The notes: generated by a model from the sequence alone, not told the origin. A DNA stretch of 64,000 nt from Nocardia tengchongensis (GCF_018362975.1 NZ_CP074371.1:4278001-4342000), one strand, 5' to 3'; counted from the stretch's first letter, positions 26,556 through 36,592 are shown. Numbers and translations: made by a program.

Positions 26556-27605
26556 ATGAGGCCGACCTTCCGCACCCTCGGCAGCGCCGCGTTCACCAGT
26601 GTCACCGCCCTGTCGGTCGCCTGCGCCACGGGCGTGGCCAGTTCCGAACCCGACACCGGTAGCGGCGCGGGGTCCGCGGCCGTCAGCACCGCCTCCGACG
26701 CGGTCGGCGAGGGTCCGGAGATGACCTCCTATCTGGCCGCGTTCGCCTACGGCCTCACCCACCCGGACGCCGCGCCGCCGGGATCGAACGACTGGAACTG
26801 CACTCCGAGCGCCGAGCATCCGCGGCCGGTGGTGCTGGTCCACGGCACCTGGCTCAATACCTACGACAGCTTCTCGTTCCTGTCACCGCAGATCGCCCGC
26901 GCCGGATTCTGTGTCTTCGCCTTCAATTTCGGCCGTGAGACGCCCCTGGCGGGCGGCGGGATCGGGCCGGTGCTGCCCGGCCGCTACGGCGTCGGGCCGA
27001 TGGGGGACTCGGCCCAGCAGCTCGGCCGGTTCGTGGATCGCGTGCTGGCCGCCACCGGCGCGCCCGCCGTCGACGTGATCGCGCACTCCCAGGGCGGCCC
27101 GGTCACCAGCCAGTACCTGAAATTCGAAGGCGGCCAGGGGAAGGTGCGCAAGGTGGTCAGCTTCGGCGCGACCAACCACGGCACCTCGCTGCTCGGCATC
27201 GCCACGCTGGGCCGGATCATCACCAATCTGGGCCTCGACATTCTGGGCTTCTATCAGCCGTTGATCGGCCAGGCCAATACCGAACAGGTCGTCGGCTCCC
27301 CGTTCTACGCCAAGCTGAACGCCGACGGCGACACCGTGCCCGGCGTCGAATACACCGCGGTCGGCACCCGCCACGACGAGATCTCCAACCCCTACGAGTG
27401 GACCTTCCTCACCCCCGGGCCCGACGCGAGCGTGGAAAACATCACGCTGCAACAGGATTGCCCCGAGGACGTCTCCGACCACCTCACCATCATGTACTCG
27501 CCGCGGGCGGCGTCGATCGCCCTGCACGCCCTCGACCCGGCCGCGCACCACGGCCTGGTCTGCACCTTCAACCCCTGGATGATCGGCGGCAGCGGCCACA
27601 TCTAG
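26556..27605 (+). CDS. Secreted triacylglycerol lipase (alpha/beta hydrolase)
   Basis: 349 aa from ATG at 26556 with TAGGAG upstream. An N-terminal hydrophobic signal segment (LGSAAFTSVTALSVACATGV) precedes the mature protein; the ACATG could also fit a lipoprotein site loosely. Catalytic features of the class 2 lipase family: VLVHGTW for the oxyanion hole, VIAHSQGGPV with nucleophile serine, an aspartate in GTRHDEI or DCPEDVSDH, and the histidine in SDHLTIMYSP. Cysteines near the ends may form disulfides. It is followed 25 bases later by another lipase gene. Confidence 0.88.
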   Translation: MRPTFRTLGSAAFTSVTALSVACATGVASSEPDTGSGAGSAAVSTASDAVGEGPEMTSYLAAFAYGLTHPDAAPPGSNDWNCTPSAEHPRPVVLVHGTWLNTYDSFSFLSPQIARAGFCVFAFNFGRETPLAGGGIGPVLPGRYGVGPMGDSAQQLGRFVDRVLAATGAPAVDVIAHSQGGPVTSQYLKFEGGQGKVRKVVSFGATNHGTSLLGIATLGRIITNLGLDILGFYQPLIGQANTEQVVGSPFYAKLNADGDTVPGVEYTAVGTRHDEISNPYEWTFLTPGPDASVENITLQQDCPEDVSDHLTIMYSPRAASIALHALDPAAHHGLVCTFNPWMIGGSGHI

Positions 27606-27630
27606 CCGCTGCGTTACGGAGAGGACCACG

Positions 27631-28956
27631 ATGACGATCGGCGATGCGATCGAGACAGCAAGTGTCACCGAGGAACTGGAGCCGCCCCGCGGGCGCCCAC
27701 TGCTACCCGGGGAGGATCCGTTCTATCGTTCGCCGATCGACCCGGGCTCCGTCGCGCCGGGCACGATCCTGCGGTCGCGGCCGGTGCGGCTGGCTCTGTT
27801 CGGACGCATTTCGCAGCGCGTCCGAGCCTGGCAGCTGCTGTACCGCAGCACCGATCTCAACGGCGCGCCCGAGGCGGCGGTCACCACGGTCCTGCTGCCG
27901 TGGGATGCCGAGCCGTCGGCGGACCGGCCGCTGGTGTCGTTCCAGTGCGCCATCGACGCCGTCGCGCCGAAATGCTTCCCCTCCTACGCTTTACGGCACG
28001 GCGCTCGCGCGCTCGGCGCCATTCCGCAGGTGGAGTTCCCGCTCATCGCCGCGGCCCTGGCCCGGGGCTGGGCGGTGTCGGTGCCCGATCACGAAGGGAT
28101 CCACGGCCACTTCGGCGCGGCCCGCGAACCCGGTTACCGCGCCCTCGACGGTCTGCGGGCCGCGCTACGTTTCGAACCGCTGGGTCTGGCGCCGCGGACC
28201 CGAATCGGCCTGTGGGGCTACTCCGGTGGCGGTCTGGCCACCGCGTGGGCCGCGGAACTGGCGGCGGGCTACGCGCCCGAACTCGATATCGTGGGCGCGG
28301 TCGCGGGCTCGCCGGTAGGTGACCCGGCCGAGGCGTTCGTGCGGTTGAACGGTTCACCGTTCGCGGGGTTCGCCATGGTGTTCACCTCCGGCCTGCGTCG
28401 CGCCTACCCGCAGCTCGACGACTGCGTGCGCACGCTGGTGTCGGAGGAATACCAGGGCCTGCTCGACGGCGCGGAGTCCATCGCCACCTTCCCGCTGCTG
28501 GCCCGCTACGCCGGACGGAATGCCAACCGGCACATCCGCGGTGGCCTGGGTGCGCTATTGACCCGGCCCGAGATGCGGGCCGTCCTCGACGACATCCGTC
28601 CCGGCGCACAGGCGCCCGCCATGCCGATGCTGGTCGTGCAGGGCGTCAATGACGAGGTGATCGCGGTGGCCGATGTCGACGCGCACGTGCGCCGCTATCA
28701 CGAGCGCGGCGCCCACGTGCACTACCTGCGCGATCGGCTCAGCACCCATCTGCCGTTGCAGTTCATCGCCATTCCGGTGATGGTGGATTGGCTGGCCGAC
28801 CGCCTGGCCGGCCTACCGTCGCCGCCGTCGGAGGTGCGCACCGTATGGTCGGTGGCCGCCTCCCGGCGCGCGCTGCGCGAGCACGCTCACTTCGCGGCGC
28901 TGGTGGCCACCATGCTGTCGGGCGGCCCGATCCGCACCCGATCGGACTTGCGGTAA
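27631..28956 (+). CDS. Secretory-lipase (LIP) family hydrolase
   Basis: 441 aa; ATG preceded by GGAGAGGA. The LIP family layout is seen: PLVSFQCAIDAVAPKCFPSY, GWAVSVPDHEG, then the nucleophile elbow GLWGYSGGGLATAWAAEL, a central cap region, PMLVVQGVNDEVI with the acid, and STHLPLQF with the histidine. No signal peptide is obvious, unlike secreted members, so it may act inside the cell. The last 70 bases overlap the 3' end of the convergent PucR-type gene. Confidence 0.85.
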   Translation: MTIGDAIETASVTEELEPPRGRPLLPGEDPFYRSPIDPGSVAPGTILRSRPVRLALFGRISQRVRAWQLLYRSTDLNGAPEAAVTTVLLPWDAEPSADRPLVSFQCAIDAVAPKCFPSYALRHGARALGAIPQVEFPLIAAALARGWAVSVPDHEGIHGHFGAAREPGYRALDGLRAALRFEPLGLAPRTRIGLWGYSGGGLATAWAAELAAGYAPELDIVGAVAGSPVGDPAEAFVRLNGSPFAGFAMVFTSGLRRAYPQLDDCVRTLVSEEYQGLLDGAESIATFPLLARYAGRNANRHIRGGLGALLTRPEMRAVLDDIRPGAQAPAMPMLVVQGVNDEVIAVADVDAHVRRYHERGAHVHYLRDRLSTHLPLQFIAIPVMVDWLADRLAGLPSPPSEVRTVWSVAASRRALREHAHFAALVATMLSGGPIRTRSDLR

Positions 28957-30146
28957 CTGCGGGCCACCAGCGCGGACCGCAGATACCACAGCCCCGACGG
29001 CTGGGCCGGATCGAAGCCGGTCAGCTGCCCGATGCGTTTGAGCCGATTGTCGACGGTATTGGTGTGCACGCCCAGCAAGCGCGCCGTATGCCGTCGGCTC
29101 AGGTCGTTGCCGATATGGCGGCGCAGGGTTTCCAGCAGTTCGGGGTGGGCGTCGAGCGGATCGAGCAGCGTGCCCAGGTATTCGCGGGCCGGGCCGGGAC
29201 GGGTCAGCTGGTACTCCATGGCCAGGTCGTCGAAGCGGTACAGGCCGGGCGCGCATTCCAGGCGGTGCACCATGTCGAGCAGTTCGTGCGCCTGCTCGGC
29301 GGCGTCGGGAATGCGCGAGGTCTCGGTGTGGACGACCGTGGCGGTCACCGGAACCTGTGCGGCCGTGGACAATCCGGTGATCAGGTCGGCCAGTTCGGCG
29401 GCGGTCGCGGCGGTGCCGGGCAGCAGCACGGTCCCGCCGTCGGCGCTCAGCAGCGACAGTGCGCGGCCCTCGCCACTGCGCGCCAGTTCGGATTGGATGC
29501 GCCGCAGCTTGCGCCGCGCCACCACCTCGCCGTCCACCCGGGCGTCGGATTCGCCCGGGTGCCGCGGAATGCTCAGGGCCAGAATGTGATACGACTCGTC
29601 GATCTCGATGCCGCCCGCGCGGGCCATGGTCGAGGCGGGATGCCCGGCCAGCAGCGCGGAGGCGACCGTGTGCACCGCCGTGTGGTGTTCGGCCACCACC
29701 GCGCGGTGCTCGCGCACATAGGCCACCGCGAAGGTCGAATCCACCATGGCCAGCACCTCGAACAGCCGGCGCGCGGTGACCGCGAGCCGGGCGTAGTCCT
29801 CGGGTCCGGTGTCGTCGACGATCAGATCGAAGCCCAGCGCGAAGCCGTCGTGCACGGCGCGGTGGATGGTGCCGATCGGTATGCCTTCACGCGCCCAGTC
29901 CGCGCCCGCGCGTTGCAGCCGTTCGATCTTGGCGCTGACGTCGCGGCCCTCGAGCACGCCGGCGGCGAGTTCGAGGCAGGTGCGGGTGACGGTGGTGACC
30001 TCGCCGCGCAGCGCGTCCCCGGGCAGGGTGCCGCAGCGGGCGACATTGTCGGCGAAGTGGGCGACCAGGGTGTTCGAGAGCGTGCGCGCATCGCGCAGGG
30101 GTCCGGAAATCGGTGCGGCCGTGAGGGGTTGCGTTGCCTTGATCAT
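28887..30146 (-). CDS. PucR/CdaR-type transcriptional regulator
   Basis: 419 aa from ATG at 30146 (GGAGG seven bases upstream). The C-terminal PucR helix-turn-helix is clear: LETLRRHIGNDLSRRHTARLLGVHTNTVDNRLKRIGQLTGFD. The middle holds a GGDEF-like regulatory domain (around SYHILALSIPRHP and VLLPGTAATAAELADLI). Regulators of this class control purine, proline or lipid-derived metabolite genes. Its 3' end overlaps the lipase gene by 70 bases in convergent orientation, so the two transcripts would be antisense to each other. Confidence 0.85.
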   Translation of the reverse strand: MIKATQPLTAAPISGPLRDARTLSNTLVAHFADNVARCGTLPGDALRGEVTTVTRTCLELAAGVLEGRDVSAKIERLQRAGADWAREGIPIGTIHRAVHDGFALGFDLIVDDTGPEDYARLAVTARRLFEVLAMVDSTFAVAYVREHRAVVAEHHTAVHTVASALLAGHPASTMARAGGIEIDESYHILALSIPRHPGESDARVDGEVVARRKLRRIQSELARSGEGRALSLLSADGGTVLLPGTAATAAELADLITGLSTAAQVPVTATVVHTETSRIPDAAEQAHELLDMVHRLECAPGLYRFDDLAMEYQLTRPGPAREYLGTLLDPLDAHPELLETLRRHIGNDLSRRHTARLLGVHTNTVDNRLKRIGQLTGFDPAQPSGLWYLRSALVARSYRKSDRVRIGPPDSMVATSAAK

Positions 30147-30281
30147 GCGCGGTGCCTCCACAGCAGTCTGGGAACGCTGGCGTTCCTACTGGACCGTAAC
30201 TGTAGCCGGGGTCACGTTGCGCGGCAATATGCTTGACCGCTTCCGCCGGGGTCCGGGCCGGTCGAGAGTACGATCGGCCGT

Positions 30282-30905
30282 ATGGAAAGCCCGGCCGAGG
30301 CGGCCACCGAGATCACCGACAAGCGGCTGCTGCGCGGCTCCCGCACCCGCCGCGTGGTGCTCGACCGGGCCGTGGACATCGCCTCGCTGGACAGCTTGGA
30401 GGGCTTGAGTTTCGGTCGTCTCGCCACCGACACCGGGCTCAGCAAAGCGGGCATCCAGACGCTGTTCCGCACCAAAGAAGGCCTGCAGCTGGCCACCATC
30501 GAGCACTTCCGCGGCCTGTTCGTCGACACCGTCACCCGGCCCGCCCTGGCGAAACCCCGTGGCGTCCAACGGCTCCAGGCGCTCGTCGAGTACTGGGTGG
30601 ACTACGCGGCGCGGCCCCTGTTCGAGGGCGGCTGCTTCCAGGCGGCCAACCTGACCGAATTCGACAGCCGCCCCGGGCCGGTCCGCGACGCGCTGATCGA
30701 GAACCAGCGCGTGTGGACCGAGCTGCTCACCGGGGAACTGGCCCACGCCCGCGACCATGGCGAGATCGCCGACCTGGACGCCGAACTCGCGGCCTTCCAG
30801 ATCGACGCGGTTCTCAAAGCGGCGAATACCGCACTGCGCCTGGGCGACGACAGTGCGGTAGCGAAGGTGCGCCGGATCGTCGACGGATTCCTCACCGCCC
30901 CTTGA
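30282..30905 (+). CDS. TetR family transcriptional regulator
   Basis: 207 aa. Helix-turn-helix: LEGLSFGRLATDTGLSKAGIQTLFRTKEGLQ; C-terminal domain of the TetR_C 16 type with the FEGGCFQAANLTEFDSRPGPVRD segment. It is divergent from the PucR-type gene (136 bases between) and its stop is directly next to the stop of the convergent epoxide hydrolase. Ligand unknown. Confidence 0.85.
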   Translation: MESPAEAATEITDKRLLRGSRTRRVVLDRAVDIASLDSLEGLSFGRLATDTGLSKAGIQTLFRTKEGLQLATIEHFRGLFVDTVTRPALAKPRGVQRLQALVEYWVDYAARPLFEGGCFQAANLTEFDSRPGPVRDALIENQRVWTELLTGELAHARDHGEIADLDAELAAFQIDAVLKAANTALRLGDDSAVAKVRRIVDGFLTAP

Positions 30906-32087
30906 TCAGCGGGCCAGGCCGGCGAAGAACTCCCGGATATCGCCCACCAGCAGCTCGGGCACCTCGAGGGCCGGGAAGTGGCCGCCGGAGTAGAACTCCG
31001 ACCAGTGCACGATGTTGTGCGCCTTCTCCGCGAACCGTCGGATGGCGTAGTCACCGGTGGCGAAGACCGCCACGCCGGTCGGCACCGTGCCCTTGGGCTT
31101 GGGCGCGAACATCGTGTGGTCGTGGAAGCGCTCGTAGTAGTAGTCGCACACGCTGCGCGCGGTATCGGTGAGCCAGTAGATCGCCACCGTGGTCAGGATC
31201 TTGTCGCGGTCGATGGCCTGCTCGGGCAGCTCGTGGCTCGCGTCGGTCCACTCCTTGTACTTCTCCACGATCCAACCCAGCTGGCCGACGGGCGAATCCG
31301 CGAGCAGCTGCGCCAGGGTGTGCGGGCGGGAACCGGCCAGGCTCATGTAAGCCGAGCCGTCGTCCTGGAACTGCTTCATCGCCGCCAGCCGCTGCCGCTC
31401 GGTGTCGGTGAGCGCGGCCATATCGGCCGGGTCGCCGGTCGGGAAGGTGACCAGGGCGTTGGCGTGCACGCCGATCACGTGCTCGGAGTGCTCGCGGGCC
31501 AGGCGCGGAGCCACGAACGCGCCGTGGTCGCCGCCCTGCACGCCGTAGCGGTCGTAGCCCAGCCGCGCCATCAGCTCGGCCAGCGCCGCCGCGACTCTGC
31601 CGTCGTGCCAGCCGGTTTCGGTGAGCGGGCCGGAGAAGCCGTGCCCGGGCAGCGTCGGGATGACCAGATGGAAGGCGGGGGCGTCGGGGTCGCCGTGTGC
31701 GGCCGGGGCGGTCAGCGGGCCGATCAGGTCCAGGAAGTCGGCGGGGGTGCCGGGCCAGCCGTGGATCAGCAGCAGCGGCGTGGCGTCCGGGCGGGCCGAG
31801 CGGATGTGGAGGAAATGCAGGTTCTGGCCGTCGATCGTGGTGGTGAACTGCGGGTCGGCGTTGAGGGTGGCCTCCGCGGCGCGCCAATCGAACTTGTCGG
31901 CCCAATAGGCGGCGAGCTCGCGCAGGTAGGCGGTCGGGACGCCGCGTTCCCAGCCGACTCCGGGGACCTCGTCGATCCAGCGGGTGCGGGTCAGGCGCTG
32001 GTGCAGGTCGTCCAGGTCGGCCTGCGCGATGTCGATGCGGAAGGGGCGGATCGCGGTGTCGTGCATGCGGTTCTCGGTGTCGCTCAT
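30906..32087 (-). CDS. Epoxide hydrolase (alpha/beta hydrolase with EHN domain)
   Basis: 393 aa. The N-terminal EHN segment ([29 protein letters not shown]) identifies the microsomal-type epoxide hydrolase family. The catalytic core shows [22 protein letters not shown] and the nucleophile [16 protein letters not shown] with aspartate in place of serine, then [18 protein letters not shown] containing the histidine. It converts epoxides to diols in the cytoplasm. A 101-base gap separates it from the divergent LuxR-type regulator, which may control it. Confidence 0.92.
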   Translation of the reverse strand: MSDTENRMHDTAIRPFRIDIAQADLDDLHQRLTRTRWIDEVPGVGWERGVPTAYLRELAAYWADKFDWRAAEATLNADPQFTTTIDGQNLHFLHIRSARPDATPLLLIHGWPGTPADFLDLIGPLTAPAAHGDPDAPAFHLVIPTLPGHGFSGPLTETGWHDGRVAAALAELMARLGYDRYGVQGGDHGAFVAPRLAREHSEHVIGVHANALVTFPTGDPADMAALTDTERQRLAAMKQFQDDGSAYMSLAGSRPHTLAQLLADSPVGQLGWIVEKYKEWTDASHELPEQAIDRDKILTTVAIYWLTDTARSVCDYYYERFHDHTMFAPKPKGTVPTGVAVFATGDYAIRRFAEKAHNIVHWSEFYSGGHFPALEVPELLVGDIREFFAGLAR

Positions 32088-32188
32088 GAGAATGAGTTTT
32101 CCGATAAAGAGGGGGTGGCCACATCACGACAATTAGTTATTTCGTGTCCGGGCTGGGCGAAATGTGAAGGTAACGGCATGATCGTGAC

Positions 32189-35098
32189 GTGGTGAGTTTC
32201 CCCGGCAGTAGTGCCCTGGTCGGTCGGGCCGCGGAAGTGTCCGCGTTGCTCGAGGCGGTCGACGACGACCGCGCGCAGACCGTGCTGGTCGCCGGCGAAG
32301 CCGGGATCGGGAAGTCCCGGCTGATCGCGGAGTTCACCGAGCGCCTGGGCGGCGAGGCGATGGTGCTGCTCGGGCGCTGCCCGGAACTGGGCACCGGGGG
32401 CGTCGCCTACGCGCCGTTCCTGGCCGTGCTGCGCGGCCTGGTCCGCAAGCTCGGCGGCGAGGCCGTGGCCACCCTGCTGCCGCCGCATCCGGCGCTGGCG
32501 AACTGGCTGCCGCAGCTGGCCGTGCGCACCGGCGGCGCCGCGCCCGAGGCCGACCGGATCCGGCTCTTCGGCGAAATCCTCACGGTGCTCGAACAATTGG
32601 CGATGACCCGGCCGGTGGTGCTGGTGCTCGAGGACCTGCACTGGGCCGACGACGCCAGCCGCGAACTGCTCACCTTCCTGGCCGCCAACCTCGCCGACGC
32701 CAACGCCCTGCTGGTCGGCACCTACCGGCCCGGCGAGGCCGGACCGCTGCGCGGACTGGTCGCCGAACTGCGCCGCAACCCGGGCGTCCACGTGCTGGAA
32801 CTGCACCCGCTGACCCGCCACGAGGTGGGCCGCCAGCTCGCCGCCCTGCTCGGGCGCGAACCCGGATCCGAGCTCATCACCAAGGTTTTCGAGCGCAGCG
32901 GCGGCAACCCGCTGTTCGTCGAAGCCCTGGGCCAAGGCCCCGACGAGCTCCCCGCCGACCTGGCCGACCTGCTGCTGGGCTTCCAAACCGGCCTGTCCCC
33001 GCAGGCCCGCACCGTGGTCCCGCCGGCCGCGGTCATCGGCTCCCCGATCCACCACGACCTGCTGGCCGCGACCGTCGACCTACCCCCGGACGAACTACCC
33101 CGCGCCCTGCGCGAATTGGTCGACCGCTACCTGCTGCTCACCACCGACACCGGCTACGAATTCCGCCACGGCCTCATCCGCCAGGCCATCTACGACAACC
33201 TGCTGCCCGTCGAGCGCATCGCCCTGCACGCCCGGGCCGCCGCGGCCCTGCACGCCCGCGGCGACGCCCTCGACCCCGAATCCCGCGCCGACCTGGCCCG
33301 CCACGCCCGCGCGGCCGGCGACCTCGACCAAGCCCTGCGCGCCTACTGGTCCGCCATCGAAGTCGTTCCCGCCACCCACCCCGAACGCCTCCGCCTCCTC
33401 GAACAAATCCTCACCCTCTGGGACCGCGTCCCCACCCCGGAACAGATCCTCCCCACCACGAAACTGTCCGTCCTGGAACAGATCGTCGACGTCGCCGTCG
33501 CGTGCGGCGCCACCGAACGCGGCATCGCCGCCGCCGACGCCGCACTGGCCCTGCTGGTTCCGGGTGAATCCGGTGGCGCGGGCGCTGATCCCGAGCGGGT
33601 GGCGCGGATGTATCGGCGGCGGGCCTACCTGCGCGCGACGACCGGAGCCGGGCCGGGAGAGGACCTGACACAGGCGCTGGCCCTGATGGAAGGGACGCCG
33701 GACAGCGTGGAGCGGGCGGAGGCGCTGGTGCAGTCGGCCGCGGCCCGGGTTTTCCAGGGGGATGCGGTGGGTTCGGCGGTGGATGCGGTGGCGGCGCTGG
33801 CCATTGCGCGGCGGCTGGGCGCGGATGCGCTGATGGCGCGGGCGCACGCTCATCTGGGTTTGGCGGGGGCCGCCGCGGCCGGGGGAGCGGCCGCCGAGGA
33901 CGTACGGACCGACAGCGAAACCGATTGGGCACTGGAGCATTTCGCGCAGGCGCATCGAGCGGCGGCGGTTGCGGGGGACGCGCGGATCGTCGTCGATGTG
34001 GCGACGTGGGAGTCGGCGGTGCTGGTGGGGGCGGGGCGCTACGAGGCCGCGATCGCGGCGGTGCGGCAGGGATTGCGGGCGGCGCACGAGTCGTTCCGGT
34101 TCGCGGAATCCGCGCCGATCCTCTACGTGAAATGGGCGCAGGCGCTGAGTGCGCTGGGGCGGTGGGACGAGGCACGGGCCGTGGTCGACGAGACGCAGTT
34201 CGCGCAGTTGCCGCCGTTGAGTCGCGCGGCATTGCTGGTGTGCTTCGCGCGGATCTCGTTGGCCACCGGCGATGTTCGCGCTGCGGAGGAGGGAGCGCAG
34301 GCGGCGGGGCTGCTCCTGGGAGACAGTCGGTGGGCGGCGCAGTATCGGCTCGAACTCGCGGCGCTGACCTGTTCGCTGGCGTTGGTGGGAGGTGATGAGC
34401 GGGCGGCCGCGGCGGCGCTGACCGGGCTGCTCGAGGGCGGCGACGGGGTCGCGACGCTTTTCGCGCATCCACACGAGGCATGGCCGCTGGTGGTGCTCGC
34501 GGCCCGAATCAGCGGTGCGCCCGCGGAATTGCTCGCGCTGGGTGACACGCTGCCGACGGCGTCGCCGGTGGATGCCGCGCAGCGCGCCGCGTTCACCGCG
34601 CATCTGGCCGGGACCGCGGCCCGTTGGGCGGAGGCGGTGGCGGCCTGGCGCGATGTCGGGCGGCCCTACGACGTGGGCATCGCGTTGCTCGGGTTGGCGG
34701 AATCGGCTGCGGTGGAAGGGAATCGGGTCGAGGCGGGGTCGGCGTTGAAGGAGCTGACCGAGATCGCCAGCCGGCTGGGGGCGGTCCCGCTGGCCGCAGC
34801 CGCCGCGGCGGTGGGCGAGCGGGCTCGCATCTCCCTCGACGGATCGGCGGTCCGGGCGCCGAAAGCGCAGAGCGGCACTGCTTCCGGCGGATTCGGGCTC
34901 ACCGCACGGGAATTGGATGTGCTGCGCCTGGTCGCCAAGGGCATGAGCAACCGGGCGCTGGCGGCGGAGCTGTTCATCAGCGCCAATACCGCCGGAGTGC
35001 ACGTCTCGCGGATCCTCACCAAGCTGGGGGTGGCCAGCCGGACCGAGGCCGCGGCGTTCGCGCACGAGTACGGGCTGCTGATCACCGCGGGCGACTGA
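32189..35098 (+). CDS. Large ATP-binding LuxR (LAL) family regulator
   Basis: 969 aa; GTG start. N-terminal AAA ATPase domain with Walker A LVAGEAGIGKSRLI and Walker B LVLEDLHWADDAS, a long helical middle region, and a C-terminal LuxR helix-turn-helix (LTARELDVLRLVAKGMSNRALA, ISANTAGVHVSRILTKLGV). Regulators of this class switch on catabolic or antibiotic clusters. Base composition changes sharply inside the gene: up to about 33,550 the coding strand is rich in C, thereafter rich in G, with no break in the frame. The gene ends 3 bases before the convergent sigma-factor gene. Confidence 0.92.
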   Translation: MVSFPGSSALVGRAAEVSALLEAVDDDRAQTVLVAGEAGIGKSRLIAEFTERLGGEAMVLLGRCPELGTGGVAYAPFLAVLRGLVRKLGGEAVATLLPPHPALANWLPQLAVRTGGAAPEADRIRLFGEILTVLEQLAMTRPVVLVLEDLHWADDASRELLTFLAANLADANALLVGTYRPGEAGPLRGLVAELRRNPGVHVLELHPLTRHEVGRQLAALLGREPGSELITKVFERSGGNPLFVEALGQGPDELPADLADLLLGFQTGLSPQARTVVPPAAVIGSPIHHDLLAATVDLPPDELPRALRELVDRYLLLTTDTGYEFRHGLIRQAIYDNLLPVERIALHARAAAALHARGDALDPESRADLARHARAAGDLDQALRAYWSAIEVVPATHPERLRLLEQILTLWDRVPTPEQILPTTKLSVLEQIVDVAVACGATERGIAAADAALALLVPGESGGAGADPERVARMYRRRAYLRATTGAGPGEDLTQALALMEGTPDSVERAEALVQSAAARVFQGDAVGSAVDAVAALAIARRLGADALMARAHAHLGLAGAAAAGGAAAEDVRTDSETDWALEHFAQAHRAAAVAGDARIVVDVATWESAVLVGAGRYEAAIAAVRQGLRAAHESFRFAESAPILYVKWAQALSALGRWDEARAVVDETQFAQLPPLSRAALLVCFARISLATGDVRAAEEGAQAAGLLLGDSRWAAQYRLELAALTCSLALVGGDERAAAAALTGLLEGGDGVATLFAHPHEAWPLVVLAARISGAPAELLALGDTLPTASPVDAAQRAAFTAHLAGTAARWAEAVAAWRDVGRPYDVGIALLGLAESAAVEGNRVEAGSALKELTEIASRLGAVPLAAAAAAVGERARISLDGSAVRAPKAQSGTASGGFGLTARELDVLRLVAKGMSNRALAAELFISANTAGVHVSRILTKLGVASRTEAAAFAHEYGLLITAGD

Positions 35099-35101
35099 GC
35101 C

Positions 35102-36049
35102 TCAGGGCAGCCGGGGCGGCATGTCGAACAGGTCGAAGATCTCGTCGACCTGATAGACGACGAGATTGGTGATGAGGCCGTCGCGAACCGTGAAGACCTG
35201 CACCGTGTGCCGCGCGTACCCGTCGCCGTCGCGGGCGTAGGCGGCCAGCGCGGGCTGGCCGTTGGCCCACATCGGTTCCATCCGCCAGTCGGAGCCCTTC
35301 CACTCGAACACCCGGGCCATGAATCCGACGTAGCTCGCGCGACCGAGGTACCAATTGAGCATGGGCGGCATTTCCATGATCACGTCGTGCGACAGCAGCT
35401 TCTCCAGGGCGATGAGATCCGCGTTGCGGAAGGCGGTGACGTAGTCGTCCACCACGGCCCGCTGTTCGGCGCGCTCGGTCACGTCGTCTTCACGAATACT
35501 GTTCTGGCCTAATGTCTTCCGGGCCCGCTGCAGCGCGCTGTTGACGGCGGCCGGGGTCATGTCGAGCGCCTGCGCGACCTGGGCGGCGGGCCAGTCGAGC
35601 ACCTCGCGCAGCACCAGCACCGCGCGCTGCCGGGCGGGCAACTGCTGCATGGCCGCGACCAGCGCCAGCCGCAGACTGCCCTGCGCCACCGCGGCTTCGG
35701 AAGGATCGCCGAGTAGTTTGTCCGGAATCGGTTGCAGCCAGGGGATTTCCCCGCCGTGCACCAGCTCCTCGCGCGGGTCGTCGCCGGGTGCGTGCCCGAG
35801 GCCCGACGGCATGGGCCGCCGCCCACGTTGTTCGAGCGCGGTGAGGCAGGCATTGGTGGCGATCCGGTAGAGCCAGGTCCGCATTCCGGCCCGGGTGCCG
35901 TCGTAGCTGTCGCGTGACCGCCAGGCGCGCAGATAGGTTTCCTGTACCAGATCCTCGGCGTCCTGCACCGAGCCGAGCATGCGATAGCAATGCGCGAGCA
36001 ACTCCCGTCGATAGCGGTCGGTGCTCGCCGCGAAGTCCGCGTCCGCCAT
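35102..36049 (-). CDS. ECF sigma factor with C-terminal SnoaL-like domain
   Basis: 315 aa from ATG at 36049, chosen because GAGGAG lies seven bases upstream; an open frame continues further but is not conserved. Sigma region 2 (LLAHCYRMLGSVQDAEDLVQETYLRAWRS) and region 4 (LPARQRAVLVLREVLDWPAAQVAQALDMTPAAVNSALQRARK) are followed by a SnoaL-like NTF2-fold domain (VVDDYVTAFRNADLIALEKLLSHDVIMEMPP). ECF factors of this type replace an anti-sigma factor with the fused C-terminal domain. It is divergent from a small free-standing SnoaL gene, which is likely its target. Confidence 0.92.
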   Translation of the reverse strand: MADADFAASTDRYRRELLAHCYRMLGSVQDAEDLVQETYLRAWRSRDSYDGTRAGMRTWLYRIATNACLTALEQRGRRPMPSGLGHAPGDDPREELVHGGEIPWLQPIPDKLLGDPSEAAVAQGSLRLALVAAMQQLPARQRAVLVLREVLDWPAAQVAQALDMTPAAVNSALQRARKTLGQNSIREDDVTERAEQRAVVDDYVTAFRNADLIALEKLLSHDVIMEMPPMLNWYLGRASYVGFMARVFEWKGSDWRMEPMWANGQPALAAYARDGDGYARHTVQVFTVRDGLITNLVVYQVDEIFDLFDMPPRLP

Positions 36050-36193
36050 GCTCTCACTCCTCGAAACATGGCCCCCACCGGTCGAAACAGGGCCCTGCCG
36101 AACTTTGTACACCGCGAGCGATGAATCCGGCACCTCCCGCCGGTAGGTACTCGTGAGCCGCCACACCGGGCGGCCGCAGACCGAGGAGTAATC

Positions 36194-36592
36194 ATGAACG
36201 ACACCGCCGTGCGCACCGACCGCGACGCCGTGCTCGATGTCCTGAAGGGCGTCTACACCGCGTGGGTCGCCAATGACGCGGACACCTTCGTCGCCGACTA
36301 CGAACCGGAGTCGACCTCGGTCCTGCCGGGCGTCTTCCGCAACGGCCGGGAGGCGGTCCGGGCGGGCATGGCCGCCGGTTTCGCGGGTCCGTTGCGCGGT
36401 TCCAGCGTCTTGGACGAGCCGCAGCTGGTGCGGTTCCCGGCCCCGGACACCGCCGTGGTCACCAGTCGCGCCGCCATTCTCATGGCCGGTGAAACCGAAC
36501 CCCCGGCCGACCGCTGGGTGCTGGCGACCTGGACTCTGGTCCGTCGCGACGGCCGCTGGCTGATCACGGCTTATCACAACTGCGCGGCCTGA
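36194..36592 (+). CDS. SnoaL-like/SgcJ-EcaC family protein
   Basis: 132 aa; ATG preceded by GAGGAG. A single NTF2-like cone fold is predicted: RDAVLDVLKGVYTAWVANDADTFVADYEPESTSVLPGVF, and a terminal strand RRDGRWLITAYHNCAA. Such proteins act as small hydrolases, isomerases or binding proteins; the catalytic residues cannot be assigned. The gene is divergent from the ECF sigma factor with 144 bases between starts. Confidence 0.85.
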   Translation: MNDTAVRTDRDAVLDVLKGVYTAWVANDADTFVADYEPESTSVLPGVFRNGREAVRAGMAAGFAGPLRGSSVLDEPQLVRFPAPDTAVVTSRAAILMAGETEPPADRWVLATWTLVRRDGRWLITAYHNCAA

